64,000 nucleotides of DNA from Kingdonia uniflora (GCA_014058105.1 JACGCM010001747.1:1922001-1986000); one strand, 5' to 3'. Counted from the stretch's first letter, positions 21,085 through 33,387 are shown. The notes: generated from the letters alone by a model not told the origin. Program-made: numbers and translations.

Positions 21085-21905
21085 GCATTTATGTACTCTT
21101 TGGATCACAAATTTTCTCTCCCTGCTTTTAGTCAGGATCGGTGCCTGATACTATTTGAGCACCCGCACCCACTAATTGGCTTACTTCATATCATATATCA
21201 CAACCCAAAGGTGAGTAAATTTTATACATATATAGGTTTGATGAACGCCTTCTGTATCAGTTTGAATTTTGATATATCTACAGGCAGAAGTCATGTCTTC
21301 AGTTGAGCACCTTTTAGTCACTGCTGAAGTACAGGTATGTTGCTGTCGAGCGTAGATGGCACTACATGGAATCATATCATTTGTTGTTGCACTACATTTT
21401 TTCTAAATAAGAATAATTGATCTTCAATAAGTTTGTATTTGGTTCTATTCTTGATGATATATTGTTTGGACTTCAAGAAATTGTTGTTCTTTGACACTGT
21501 TGAAGATGTAGCTGCTACACTGTGGCAATACTGGGTAGAGGTGATTAAAAGGCGTGTTGATGTTGTCCAAGCTATGCCCGATAAGCGTCGGTTCTAGTTT
21601 GTTGCCAGTTGCTGCTTCTGAGGATACTATTTTAATATCAAGGTTAAAGTGGTAACTATGGATGGTTTGCCTCCATGGGATGAGGATCTTATCAAGGAAT
21701 ATCTCCAAAAATTACTGATAGTTTAGTTGTATCTGCTATATCCATGAGAATGTAAGTTTTAAACTGCTGTATATTTGTTTCTTTGAAGTCAAATTTCAAT
21801 TAATTCTTTCAGACTAGTGTCTACGACACAGAAATAAGCTCATGTCTTTCCTCTTAAGGTGGAGGTGATTTTTGTCGTAGGTAGTTCCACTTTTCGTGGG
21901 ATAAA
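21085..21905 (+). pseudogene. Captured fragments of an unrecognised plant gene
   Basis: Exon-like pieces with plausible borders: FMYSLDHKFSLPAFSQDR and EHPHPLIGLLHIIYHNPK then GTGAG (21090-21215); AEVMSSVEHLLVTAEVQ then GTATG (21284-21335); and DVAATLWQYWVEVIKRRVDV with VQAMPDKRRF, a stop, and TMDGLPPWDEDLIKEYLQKL (21500-21720). VEVIFVVGSSTFRGIKELTP at 21860-21920 may belong to it or to another gene. All lie on the plus strand. I do not recognise the parent. Confidence 0.4.
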
Positions 21906-22289
21906 GGAGCTCACGCCTATCCTCAATGATGGGTACTTCTTCGTAAACTATGACTTTCTTTCATTTTTATTCACTAAATTGACTTGTTATTAAACAAGAT
22001 TATATAACAACTACTGTAGGAACATCTTTATATATTAATGGGTAAAAATCGTTATGGCTGTAAGGAAAAAGTAGAAGCGGATAATGGATAGCACGTGAAA
22101 CGTCAAGGAACTACTTCAAACTCCTCATGGATATAGCCTTCTCTTTAAAATTTTAATTTTGTAATCATTTAAGCTATTTTATTATTGTGATGTATACTGT
22201 ATTGCTAAATGCAAATAAAAGGTGCTACCACCAGTTTGTGGTGATTGTACAAATGTGATATATATATATATATATTTTGTAAAATGACT

Positions 22290-22585
22290 TTAGCCACGGC
22301 TAGTTTTGTAGTAAATAGCGAGTATTAGCCACGGGACATTGTGTAGGCAAGTTCGTAGACAATGGAGCCATTTGCCATGGTTTATAATGTATCCAATGTG
22401 CATTAATTGCTACAAAGTAGCCATGGTACTACTCGTGGCTATATTTAATTTATTAGCCATGGTCAAGTTCGTGCTTGAGCATTAGCTACACCACTAGTTG
22501 ACATGACCCTGGGCACGGATATACCCATGAAGAATGGTATTAGCAACGGCCAGAGCAGTGGCCATTGATGTTGATGCTAGTAGTG
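22290..22585. repeat. CACTA 3' subterminal repeats and terminus
   Basis: TAGCCACGGC, AGCCACGGG, GCCATGG and GTGGCTA copies mirror those at 15450-15600, ending in GCTAGTAGTG followed by CCA. A TA dinucleotide run precedes at 22258-22275. Confidence 0.7.
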
Positions 22586-22955
22586 CCAACTGCCTGAGAG
22601 GTGATATTCGATCCAATCATAATCAACCAGGGGTCTAGCTTGCCCAGATACAAGAAGTCTACTAAGAAGTTGATGGCATTCCTACTGGAGTCAGATAAGT
22701 AGAGGATCCACTCCGTGGAAAAGTTCGTATTCTTGTGTGTGATCAACAAAGTGAAGGAAGTGGCAACCACAACCCTCGCGAATGACGCATCCTACACCAG
22801 ACCGTCACAACTCAACAGTATGTAACTCAAGAACATGTTGAAAAGTACATCAAAGAATTATTCAAAGCTCAAGTTTAAATTGCCAAAGGCATCCGTACAG
22901 ACTACAAAAAAACCAAATTACTCTAGAACTATTGAATAACAAAGTTCCCACCGAT
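22586..22955 (+). pseudogene. gag: Element B gag, continuation after the CACTA element
   Basis: After the duplicated CCA the sequence picks up element gag: QQYVTQEHVEKYIKELFKAQ-like reading at 22805-22880 corresponds to element C 24020-24090 (TQEHVDKRIKELLEAQ). VPTDFYN at about 22950 matches VPTGFHT of C. Then similarity stops, where the LTR of C seems to begin. Many stops. Confidence 0.75.
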
Positions 22956-22959
22956 TTCT

Positions 22960-23526
22960 ATAATAGCTTATTTCGTATCTCGGACTCAAAGCCTCATCTC
23001 GATTTCATCCGCATATATGAAACACTGCTAAAAACATATTCAATATTCCTCAATTTGAGTCATCGCTTTCGACCTCCACAATAACAGTTTGATTTTACGC
23101 AATTGTACAGTCATCAATAGAGCCGTTGTACAGCAACAAAGGTCAAAACGTTACACAATCTGGTCAAAGAATATCTTGCATATATTTTGTAATGTCCACC
23201 ATTAACAATTTTAATAGTCATCAAACGGTCATATTATAAGTCCTATATATAAGATAAAGAATTACAAATTAAAGAAACAGATAATTCTATACAGAAGAAT
23301 ACTTACTCTGAAATTCTACATACTCAAAGCACTCATTGTAATAAGTTAACAACCTCAATAAGATCATCTTCTCTTTCTCAAAATCCTCAAGAAAGGTCGT
23401 GGTTTTTAACCTATTCCAAGGTTTTCTACGCTAAATTATTTTGCTGATTATTGTTTACTATTCTTGAGCATTTTAGACACATTTGGTATAAATGCTAAGT
23501 TTAGATCCCAGAATTAGGCCATTACA
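22960..23526 (+). repeat. Element C 5' LTR
   Basis: Ends CATTACA at 23526 before the PBS. From about 23130 on it aligns with the LTR of A (GTTACA..., then ACGGTCATATTATAAG). The hairpin is at 23398-23430. The left border is uncertain; similarity to B gag stops near 22955. Confidence 0.7.
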
Positions 23527-23528
23527 TT

Positions 23529-23546
23529 TGGCGCCGTCTGTGGGAA
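23529..23546 (+). other. Primer binding site, element C
   Basis: TGGCGCCGTCTGTGGGAA, an intact copy of the site seen in all other elements here with zero to four changes. Confidence 0.88.
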
Positions 23547-23587
23547 CTGAAGTTCTCAAACCCATTGTCTCAGAAACTGTTAAATAG

Positions 23588-24790
23588 TTCAAGCAAAAGA
23601 AAGTGCCGCACTAGCAGATCTGTGGGCCATTTTAAATTCTGAAATAGAAAGATGTGCTACTTTTGAGCAACAACTAGCAAGTATACAAGATGCACTGAAG
23701 GTTCTAAAGGGTCAACAGGTCGCCACCCAGAAGAACAAAGCCGTACAACTAGAAGGCTCGTGAATCTCTGTTCATGATAGAATAAGTCCTCCTCTGAAAG
23801 GCAATAACATAGAAGGTGTACTTTAATCTAGCCATTATTAACAGGGAATGGAACCCATACCAATCAGGAGGCCCACCAGGAAGTAGATGGCGGACCAGCG
23901 GGAGTAAAACAGGCTGAAAATCTACCTCAAAGAGTTTCAGTCTCAGCAATAGAACGCCTAAGTGAAGGGAGTGGTAACCATAATCCTAGAGAAGGACGCA
24001 TCACACGCTCAACCACCACAGCTCAACAATATGTGACTCAGGAGCATGTTGACAAGCGAATAAAAGAATTACTCGAAGCTCAGACTCCAACTAATAGAAT
24101 CTACAATAGATTGCAGAAAAGCCTGATCGCACAGAAGTTGTTGGATGGCGAGGTCCCCACCGGGTTCCATACTCTGAAGATCCAAAAATACAAAAGAACT
24201 GATTCGGAGGAACATGTCCAAGAATTCCAAGACGCTTTAGGACTACATTCCATGTCCAACCACATTCTATGCCGGCTCTTTTCGACCAGCTTATCAGATG
24301 AGCCCCTGCGATGGTTCCATATACTACCTGAAGGATCCATTATAACTTTTGAATAGTTGCGAGAACTCTTCATCAAGAATTACTTACACAACATAGATAA
24401 AGAGGAGAATTTATACTCTATTTTCATTATTAAGCAAATACTTGGAGAGAAGCTTGAGACATTCCCTAAGAAGTTTTTAGAGTTAGCTTGAAAGGTAGAT
24501 CGGCTTGACCAAAATATTATTATTTCAGCTTTCACCAATGCTTTACTTGTTGATGGAAGGGAAAAAGAGTACCTCGTCCTAAAAAACCAACAACTCAGGA
24601 AGACATAATCAAAAAATTCATCGGCTATATTGACTTGGAAAGAATGGTGTCTGACAGGCGTAAACTTCAAAAGTCAATATTAATAGCTCAGGATCAGTCA
24701 GCCAGCCAGGATTTTAATCATGCTGTCGATCAGGGAGAAGACTAGAAATGGACAAAACCTAACAACGAGCGACCTCAAAAGGGGAGTAAC
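23588..24790 (+). pseudogene. gag: Element C gag
   Basis: No start codon survives; words shared with B (ALADLWAILNSEIERC and ASIQDALKVLKGQQ) mark its N-terminus. Open stretch 24033-24356 carries EHVDKRIKELLEAQ, GEVPTGFHTLKIQKYK and SDEPLRWFHILPEGS. After TAG 24354 the reading continues with LFIKNYLHNIDKEENLYSIF, IKQILGEKLETFPKKFLELA and ALLVDGREKEY. This is the Retrotrans_gag region, homologous to gag of A. Several stops and a frameshift near 24590. Confidence 0.85.
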
Positions 24791-25179
24791 TTGCCAAAGC
24801 CCTGCCTTCCCGAGATGAATGTACCATAGCCAGTATTTATCCTATACTTCAGAAGGGTAAGTTTTTTTGCAATGCATAGTTTCTCCAACCCATTAAGAAC
24901 AAACCATATTGCATTCGCCACAAGGTTAGACATCATGAAATAGAACACTATTTTGCCTTACAGCGGTTGCTGAAGTATATATTTGCTGATGGACGAATGT
25001 ATGAGTACATTGTAGACGTCAAAAGTTACAAGAACGGGAGTTACAAACCGAAGAGCCGGTAAGAGAGAAACACTTATACCATATGTCGCTCTGCCACTTC
25101 GTTGAGACTTAGATCGTCAACCAATTGAACAGAAGCAAAAGAAGCCGTGTCGGCCAATGTCACAACCTATCCATAAAGG

Positions 25180-25717
25180 ACAAAGAAGTTTGTTAACTTC
25201 TTGTGTCCAGCTCTCAGCGAACAAGAATTTTTTTCAACGACTGTGATGTTTGTTATATCAACTAACCTCACCATGATACTTTGGTGTTTATGTTAAAATG
25301 AGAAATATGGTGTTTCATATGATGATGATCGATACTGGTAATACTATCGAACTACTTTTTCAAAGTATGATTGATCAGATGGGACTGGCCGACAAGGTAC
25401 AGCCTAATGATATTGATATCTATGGATTCAACGGATCTAGAGAAGAACGTATAGGAAAAATTATACTTCTTATCGCTGCAGGACCCGTGATACTTGACGC
25501 TGTCTTTTATGTTATCAATACAAAATCCCATTATTTAGGGATAATAGGACATTACTGGTTACACAATATGCAAGTTATTCCATCCACCTACCATTTGGCA
25601 CTGCGATTTAAATGGAATGATGGCATATATGAAATCGAAGGAAGTCAGAACCTAGCTCGAGCATGTAGAAATTTTGTCGTCATCGTTCTAAAATCCTTGG
25701 AGCTGCAGCTCACATAG
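25180..25717 (+). pseudogene. Element C protease domain
   Basis: MMMIDTGNTIELLFQSMIDQ holds the DTG active site; YLGIIGHYWLHNMQVIPSTY is the conserved distal block (Gly-Arg in other copies, here Gly-His). The upstream part, before 25298, is out of frame. The open stretch ends at TAG 25715. The gag-PR linker 24790-25180 contains decayed coding sequence without clear motifs. Confidence 0.85.
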
Positions 25718-25854
25718 AAATTACACAAAATAACAGGACACACTACAAAAAACTATATAGTAAACTCTACAAAAAACCATCTGCCAAGCGAAGAAACAAG
25801 AAAGTACGTCAAAATTAGTAGAAAAAAGTAAGGAACATACGTTGGCACTCTTTT

Positions 25855-26640
25855 GCTAATGGCAGAACGAGATGCCTTCATCCAATTCCTTAAAGATAGC
25901 AGTGATGTCTTCGCTTGGATCTTTCATGAAATGTCGGGCATTGATCCAAATCTGGCCTGCCATAAGCTCAATTTGAAAGATAAGGCTGAAGCTGTCAAAC
26001 AAAAATAGAGGACCTTAGTACCAAGACTTCGGGAAGAAGTCAATAAAGAAATCAATAAACTCATCAAAGTTAGCTTCATCAGAAAGGCCAATTACCTTGA
26101 ATGAATCTCAAACATTGTGGCAGTCCCAAAGAAGAACAGCAAGATCAGGGTGTACGTAGATTTTACGAACCTCAACAAACATACTCCAAGGATAGTTTTC
26201 CACTTCCTATCATAAACCATCTACTCGATTCTACTACAGGACATGAACTCCTATCCATGATGGATGCCGCATCAGGATACAATCAGATACCTATGTTACC
26301 TTATGACCAAGAAAAGATAGCTTTCATTATAGAACATGGCTTATACTGCTATAAGGTCATGTCTTTTGATCTCAAGAATGATGGAGCCACTTATCAACGT
26401 TTGGTGACACAAATGTTTAAATATAACCTCAGAAAAATGATGAAAGTCTACATTGATTATATGTTGTGTAAACATCTTAAAAAGGATAACCATATTACAG
26501 ACTTACGCACTACCTTTTAAATTTTCTGTTTCTTCATGATGAGGCTCAACCCTAAAAAATGCCTGTTTGAGGTCCAGTCAAGAAAATTCTTGTGACATTT
26601 AATCAGTAAGAGAGGTATAGAGGGTGATCCAGATAGTATT
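25855..26640 (+). pseudogene. Element C reverse transcriptase, catalytic Asp lost
   Basis: The FAWIFHEMSGIDPNLACHKL linker and LVPRLREEVNKEINKLIKVS lead into the fingers. Open stretch 26101-26520 has SFPLPIINHLLDSTTGHELL, SMMDAASGYNQIP and SFDLKNDGATYQRLV. The active-site box reads VYIDYM: the second Asp of YIDD is Tyr. A frameshift lies near 26170. The thumb follows at 26530-26640 (MMRLNPKKCLFEVQS). It could not polymerise even if translated. Confidence 0.9.
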
Positions 26641-26829
26641 TGCATACTATTATCTATGCCTTCTCCGAAAATTAAAAAGACGTACAAAAGTTAGCATGCA
26701 AGATTACCGTAATAAATCATTTTGCTTCGAAGTCTTCAGATCGATGTCGATGGTTGTTCAACCTATTGCGTGAAGGGACAAAAAAAGTAGAGGTCTATAA
26801 AGGATCCTAAGATCGAGTAGACAATAGAG

Positions 26830-27300
26830 TGTGAAACAGCATTTTGGGAACTTAAACTTTACTTGGGTTCACCACCAGTGATGAGTACACCTAGTAAAGG
26901 GGAAGAACTCATAATATATCTTACAGTTACCAACAAATCATTAAGTTATGTTCTTATTTGACTTGATGGGAAGACAGAAAAACCTGTCTACTTCATCAGC
27001 GAAACTCATACTCCAGCAAAGTCCCGGTATACCAAGATTGAGAAATTGTTCTTAGCTCTCGTATATGTATCACTAAAATTGAGACAATATTTTTAAGCAC
27101 ACTCAGTTCGAGTGGTGACAAATTACCCTTTGCGGGAGATCTTATCCAAACAGGAAAAATTCAGACAAGTACAATAATGGTCGGTTACTCTAGGCGAACA
27201 TGACATCTGTTTGAACCACGATATTCTAAAAAAGGTCAAGCAGTAGCAAACTTCCTTGCAGATATCCCAGTAGAAGATCCTAACTGGGAAAAAATAGCAC
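26830..27300 (+). pseudogene. Element C RNase H (first)
   Basis: FWELKLYLGSPPVMSTPSKG, ELIIYLTVTNKSLSYVLI (first Asp of the A copy replaced by Asn), KPVYFISETHTPAKSRYTKI and EKLFLALVYVSLKLRQYF are readable with stops between. The next block, NYPLREILSKQEKFR, leads into the aRNH. Confidence 0.78.
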
Positions 27301-27359
27301 GGATGTTAATGAGGAACAATTCAAAGAAAAGTTCGAAGAGAAGTCAGACTGTATAACTC

Positions 27360-27700
27360 GAAAGGGGTGGTATCTTTTAACTGATGGATCTTTCAGACCT
27401 GTAAGATCAGGAATCAAAATTGTGCTTATCACACCTTCCTATGATAGGATCGAGAAATCAGTCAGGCTCAATTTTGAAGCTACCAACAATGTGGCTGAGT
27501 ATAAAGCAATGATTCACGGTTTATATATGGCTCTTGAGACTGGATTCTCCGAGCTGTCTGTGTACACGAACTCTTTACTCATTGTGAACCATTACGCAAA
27601 AACTTCTAGAAGAACGGAAAGATGATTGACTACGCAGCAGCAGTAGCCGACAGAATGAGCATATTCAAAAGAATTACTATCGAATATTTATCGCGCGGTA
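27360..27700 (+). pseudogene. Element C second RNase H (aRNH), active site damaged
   Basis: LLTDGSFRPVRSGIKIVLIT keeps the first Asp. NNVAEYKAMIHGLYMAL keeps the Glu of the AEY block, although the usual E of NNEAEY is Val. SVYTNSLLIVNHY has Asn where A has the third Asp (YTDS). The frame breaks after 27600. Confidence 0.85.
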
Positions 27701-27984
27701 AAAAAAACATTTGGACTCTCTCACATATCTGGCAGGAATTCTTGGTACGGAAGCTCGTTATCTGAAGATCGAAGTATTATCCACCCCCAACATTAATATC
27801 ATAAACTTAAATTCTGTCAATACTGGGGGCATTGAAGAGGACGAGGATGATTGGAGACGACCTTTCCTCAAGTATATTGGGACTAAAAGCGCGTTTGGCG
27901 ATGAACTCCTAACATAACCTACTAAAAGGAGACGTGTGCTTGATAATGTTAAGTAGTACATCATGGAAAACGGTCTCCTATACA

Positions 27985-28734
27985 AAATTTTGGTCAAAGG
28001 GTCGTATCTTGAATTCTTATCTAGCAAAGAAGCTCAAAAATTTCTACACGAACTCTATGAAGGCACTTGTGGTTCCCATGCAGTAAGACAATCTTTAGCC
28101 AATCGATCTCTCACTCAAGAGGTCTTTTAGCCTAAAATGAAAGCTCAAGTCATTGAGCTCGCAAGCAAGTGTGATGGTTGTCAACGACATGACCCCCAAA
28201 TTTGAGTTCCAACCTTGGAGCTCCATTCCAACAATGTTGTCTGGCTATTTCAAAGATGGGCACACAATCTCGTAGGAGAATTCCCCACCGCGCCAGGCAA
28301 AAGGAAACACCTCTTAGTAACAACAGATTACTTCACTAAATAGGTGGAAGCAGTTCCACTGTGTTGCACACGAGAAGACGAAGTCATTAAATTTATACAG
28401 GAAACCATCATCATCCATTTTGGGTGTCCCCATCTAATCAGAATCGATAATGGACCTCAGTTCGTTGGTTCTAGAGTCGTCGAATTCCTTAATCAGCGCA
28501 ACATCATATACTCTCCTTCCAATCCATATTACCCACAAGGAAATGGTTAGGCCAAAATCACTAATCGTACTATCGTTGATGGAATCCAAAAATACTTGAC
28601 AGGGAAAAAAGAAAATTAGATCCAAGAATTACCATACATGTTATGGGCATATCGAACAACACTTCGAGTATCAACTGGATGTACGCCGCTCCTCCTGGCT
28701 TATGGTACAGAAGCAATCATCCCCACTCGAAATC
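27985..28734 (+). pseudogene. Element C integrase, first part (cut by D)
   Basis: The zinc domain is complete: LHELYEGTCGSHAVRQSL (His-His) and KCDGCQRH (Cys-Cys). In the core the first catalytic Asp is Asn (RWAHNLVGEF), the second is present (RIDNGPQFVGSRVV) and the Glu is Lys (AKITNRTI after a stop). The reading stops at [10 protein letters not shown] where the LTR of D begins; the rest is at 44461. Confidence 0.92.
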
Positions 28735-28848
28735 TGTGGTGGCATATTTTTTGGAAGGAGAATCTTTGCCAATACTTATTCTTAAAGAAAGTGCAATAAA
28801 GACTAGATAAACAAGATTTTACGTGAAACGTAGGAGGATTCTTACAAT
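28735..28848 (-). repeat. Element D 3' LTR remnant
   Basis: TGTGGTGGC, GAATCTTTGCCAATACTTAT and GCAATAAAGACTAGATAAAC match the left end of the 5' LTR at 43964-44100. Similarity ends near 28848, so about 380 bases of this LTR and its purine tract are gone. Confidence 0.85.
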
Positions 28849-30212
28849 TTTTGGCTGCCTTTATCTGTGGAAGCATCTCTTAGAAGTTTAGTGACTTAAG
28901 ATTCATTGAGCTTCATAGGACTGTTGCTCCTAGTGGGAGATATAATGCCAGATTCTGGTAAAATGAAAACACTGAATAATTAGTCATGCAAGTCGAATCT
29001 AAAGATAGTAGTGTAGTGATGTAATGTAATCGAAGGATAAAGTTTATCGAATGTAATATGTAACAGTTTGTTTATCAAATAAAAATATTTGCTTCGACTT
29101 CTGCTCTTGTTGTTTATGTTGTTGTCGACTGTGTATGTATATATGATTTTATCGTCGAAGGCAACTATAAGTAAAGTGAGTGTTGGAATGTATAAACAAC
29201 TCAAAGTATATTTGTCGAGTAAGTCCAGGAATGGATTTCGTGGTTGATTGAGGTGACTGCTGAAAATGTATAGTTCCAAGGTGAATTAAAAGTTGGTTGA
29301 TTGACTTTGACTGTGCAGTGGTATAAATATCCCTGTTGTTTGAAGGAGAGTCATTCTGGTTTGAAGGGATGGTAAAGATGAGATCATAGGCATGAGGTAT
29401 ATAGTCATGTGCATACGAAGTATTAGGAAATATATGGTAAGTATATTAGACTCTTGCAAAATGTGGATATGCACTTGGAGGATTCTGTGGAACCTGATTA
29501 TAATAGTATGGGCAAGGCAGAGGCCAAGGATGCTGAGGATGAATTTATGTTTTGTTGCCAATTGTAATATTAGACTCCTCCTGAGCATGTAGCTTATATG
29601 TGGACTCGCGCGACGAAGTTGGTGAAGAGAGAAGCTGATACTGTAGCTAGAGGTTTGTAAAGTGATGATTCTATAAAAATACATGAGATGGTCAAATTGC
29701 TTGTAATATGATAAAGGAAATTGAATTTGATGTTATAATAAATTGTTGAAGTTGTTGTTTTGTTTTGGTTTGTGTTTCTTGTCGAATGAACTTTAAGTTG
29801 GTAAATCTTGAAATATAAGAATGATTGAGTAATGTAATTGTATGTCGACTAAATTTGGTATTGGGGATTTTGATGAATGTGTGCCCAAAATATAGGGGTT
29901 TGGTAGCTTAAAAAATAATGGGGGGGAGAGATGAGGGTAAGCAATTATGCCAAGGTGTGCCCCTCTGGGTAAATTTTGGAAGTATAAAGAAAATGATGTG
30001 CAGTATCTTTGTGATAAAATTGGGTGTGTATTGTTGAGTATGAACGTTTCAGAAGAAATTCTTCAAGATATGGAAGGGTTGGAACAAAAATGTATGGGCT
30101 TGTTGATGTTAAGAAGGAGAAGGGTCAAGGACGTGGAGAAAAGATGTACGAGGCGTTATGTTCAAGGAGGCGAATGGTCGCGAAGTGGTGCGATGAACAG
30201 TTACATGGGGTC
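28849..30212. other. Element D 3' region, unassigned
   Basis: AT-rich sequence between the LTR remnant and the antisense promoter. A purine-rich run AATGGGGGGGAGAGATGAGG lies at 29917-29936. A short plus-strand reading with YMWTRATKLVKREADTVARG near 29610-29660 resembles the end of a reverse-transcriptase-linked RNase H of a LINE, but this is weak. Open frames at 29947-30345 are not recognised. Confidence 0.35.
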
Positions 30213-30220
30213 TATAAATA
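30213..30220 (+). promoter_or_regulatory. TATA box of the element D antisense gene
   Basis: TCTATAAATAG, some 180 bases before the conserved donor ACAAGGTTAGTAATT (30391-30405) of its exon 1. Antisense to D. Confidence 0.55.
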
Positions 30221-30242
30221 GTTCGGAGATAGGCGACTGTTC

Positions 30243-33200
30243 GTACTTTGCAAACTCAAAAAAAAATCTCCAGTGCGAATCGCTCGTGTTCGTTGCTAGA
30301 TTTGTTGGCTACAATTGGGAAGGAGGAGATTACTGTGTTGATTGAAAGAGGGAAGCCAGGGAAAGAGAGGGATGCAGAGGCAGTGAGATTACAAGGTTAG
30401 TAATTGCTACAATTTAATTTGTGTTGTGCTTTGTTGTTATTGTATGATAGTAGATGTAGATGTATATTAGTGTAATTGTAAAAAGAAGTTGTGTATGGTG
30501 AGGAGGATTTGTTGTAGGTAAAACGGGGCTAGGGTTTGTTATAGAGGTGTATTTAACGACTATGAATGGTGTATCTTTGAGGATAATGGAGTTGCAGTGA
30601 TTGAATAAATAGGTTTGTAGGGGATGGTAGGGCGTAATGGGTGGAGAGTGGTGGAGAGAGAACGATTTGTTTCGCAGTGAAGACAGTATGAGTGTAGGGG
30701 ATTAATTGGGTGCACTACGAGAATGTAGGGATTGTTTGCCAAAGTAGGTTAGATATGGCCAGAATTTTTGCCGGTAAAGGCGATATCCGTTTGTAGAGTG
30801 AGAGTGGTTTTGGCGGGAAACAGTTCAAATGTCATCGAGATCTATTGATATTCCTGAAAGTGTAGAAACGGACAATAAATAAATGCTCGATGTTTATAAT
30901 TATAATAAAAGTTATCGAGAACTAAACGTAGTATAGTAATTGAATTATTTGACAAGGAAAATTCGTATAAGTGTATCGAGAACTTCATGTAGTAAGTCGA
31001 ACTGCAATAATAATAGTAGCAGACAGTAAATTAAGAATGATGTGTTGGAAAGTTATCTCGACAACTATATGAAGATGAATATATAAACGTATGAACATAT
31101 ATATGTATCAGATATGATAGATACTAACTTTGTAAAAAATATGGAATCTGATTTACAAGTTCTTTAAAATGGCTTAACCAACTTAAAATGATGAGAAAGA
31201 TATATACGCGAATTTTGAAGACGTAGTGCCCCTGATGATTGACTTAAGGACATGTGTACAATAATTGGGAGGGAAATATAGGGTAGGGTCGAGTAGTGCA
31301 GATATAGGTAGCGTGGAACAGTTTAGGATGGCACCTAGGGTTATCCTACTATCTGATGAAGAGGCTACAAAGACGGATGTGGATCACGAGCCTCAAGCTA
31401 GTGATCGAAAAGGTAGTGGGGCTAGGGAAGAAAATGTGGAGGATGGTGAGGAGGCATGTTATGGAGAGGGTCAAGAGACCAAAGAAATATTAAGTTTCAA
31501 AAGGAAGTACGGTATTCCAGCGGATATAAGGTTAGAGGAATATCAATATGAAATGATTGACCAGGAAATACCCTTAAATGGTATTCTGGTACATCGGGAA
31601 CAAATTAAGAAGGGGTTGAAACTTCCCCTTAGAGTTGGCCAAAAAAAGTTAATAAACTTTTTTTATGTGGCGCCTGGTCAGTTCAATCCGAATGTATATG
31701 ATTTATTTAGGGTATGTGGGCTAATAAATGGTCGACTTAAGGCCAGGGGGGGTGAAGTTGATAACAGTCGATGATTTATGTGTGTACTACACGCTCAAGA
31801 CGAACCTGCAGAAGTTAGGATACCGGTACTTGGCGAGGTTTCTCAAAAGACCGTTGTTTTATAATATGGTATCAACTGGGGGGCGATACACTGATGAACA
31901 CTTACTTGCCTCTGAGAACTATGAGTTCGATAAGAAAAACCCCTGGGAACCCTTAAAGAGAACGACTTTTTACTTAGGTCTATGGTTAGGTAACTTTAAT
32001 TGTCGATGTTCTAAGTGTAGAATTTAATGTTAATTGGCTTTAACTATTTTTGTGTGTTTGTAGCTTTGAAAGAGGTCGACATAAATTCGGAAGTGAAGGA
32101 AGAGCTTGAAGATCATAAAAATTTCTTTAGTAGGATGGATAATCTGGTCATCGACCTAGATCGTGTGAATACCTTATTTTAAGAGGCTAGTTTAAAGAAG
32201 TCAAAGGCTAAAAGTATTGAAGTATATGTTATCGATAAAAAAATGTCGGCGAAGAACAAGAGGGCTGCAGAGGCCAGTTTTCCACTGGACAATCCTTCCT
32301 TTGTCGGGTATAATACTGATACAGAGATAGATGTTATCTTTGGAGAAACTCTAGGAAAGAACAAGAAGGAAAGGGTGACAAGCTCTGGTATCCCCCCGAT
32401 GCTTCCGTACAAAAGGACTGTGCGATAGTCGACAACGGAGGAGGTTGCTGGTACCCTCAAACCCGTTGCTATGATGGATGGGCATCCCCCACGGGGTGAG
32501 GGGAGTGTACTTCCGAAGAAGAGGGGCAGTGGTGAGACGGCGAAGGCCAAATACTTCATAGATTTGAACGTCGAAGTGTAAAAGACCATGGACTCATATA
32601 TGTCTGAGATGAACGAGTTGAAGAAGGAGCTAAATGATTATTTGGTCGGCAATGAGAGTTTAAATACGTTTCTCAGCGAGGGTCAGCAAAATATGTCGAA
32701 GGTGAGAAATTTTACTGCTTTGGTAGGTCACTCGAATATTCAATATATGACTTAATTGCAGATCAAGAAGTTGGTGACTGCCGCAATTGACCGCATTGTT
32801 GGCAGTGGTGATCATAAAAATTAGCTTGTGGCGTATAAAAATATAGAGAAGGATTTGATCTAGGAGAAGGAAGGGTTGAGTATAACTTTGAATACTTACA
32901 AGCTAGATGTAAAAAAGTGAGGGATGTTACGCTTCGCGAAGCGAAGAAAGTGTGGGATGAAGAAATAATGGAGGCTTTGGCGCTGCATAAAACAAACTTC
33001 GAAAAGGATGTAAGGGAACAAGTTGTCGATGCATGGAAGGCAATGAAGCTAGAGCAAGGTAAGCTTCTTGATGAGGTCAAGGCTCAGATGAATATAGAGA
33101 AGTTTGAAAAATGTAGAGAAGTAAAGTCCCATTTTGCTGGTCAGTACAAGGAGTTGGAGGTTAGAAAAAAATTTCTCAAAGAGTTGGTGAAGAGTGGTGG

Positions 33201-33387
33201 TATTGTTTTTTATGATAGCTCAGAAGACGAAATCCCGAATACTCCCGAAGTTTACAGGGGGACAAAAGTTGTCAAAGATGAGGTGATGATGGAAGCTGAT
33301 GGTGCTCGTCCTGGGGAGCTAGGAGATGTGAATGGACCTGAAGGTGCCCAAAATGTGAATGAAGTAGAATTTCCCCCTATAGTGTAA
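30243..33387 (+). pseudogene. Element D antisense gene (PF04195-like N-terminus, coiled coil)
   Basis: Antisense to D pol. Exon 1 ends EAVRLQ at 30395 before GTTAGTAATT. Exon 2 opens [13 protein letters not shown] (31328) and has [38 protein letters not shown] and [20 protein letters not shown]; this PL...L.Y..VAP.Q..PN pattern resembles the putative gypsy-type transposon domain PF04195. A frameshift near 31740 leads to [12 protein letters not shown], then a GTAACTTT to TTTGTAG intron (31989-32063). Later exons are coiled-coil rich (EVKEELEDHKNFFSRMDNL; 32917-33387 [20 protein letters not shown]), ending EFPPIV with TAA at 33385. In-frame stops at 32180 and 32427. Confidence 0.65.

Noticed and set aside
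22490..22510. CACCACTAG at about 22488 as the CACTA 3' end
   Set aside because: GCTAGTAGTG followed by the duplicated CCA at 22576-22588 is a better terminus and restores gag of B.
29917..29936. Purine run as the PPT of element D
   Set aside because: D is on the minus strand, so its PPT should be pyrimidine-rich on the plus strand and next to the 3' LTR; this run is neither.
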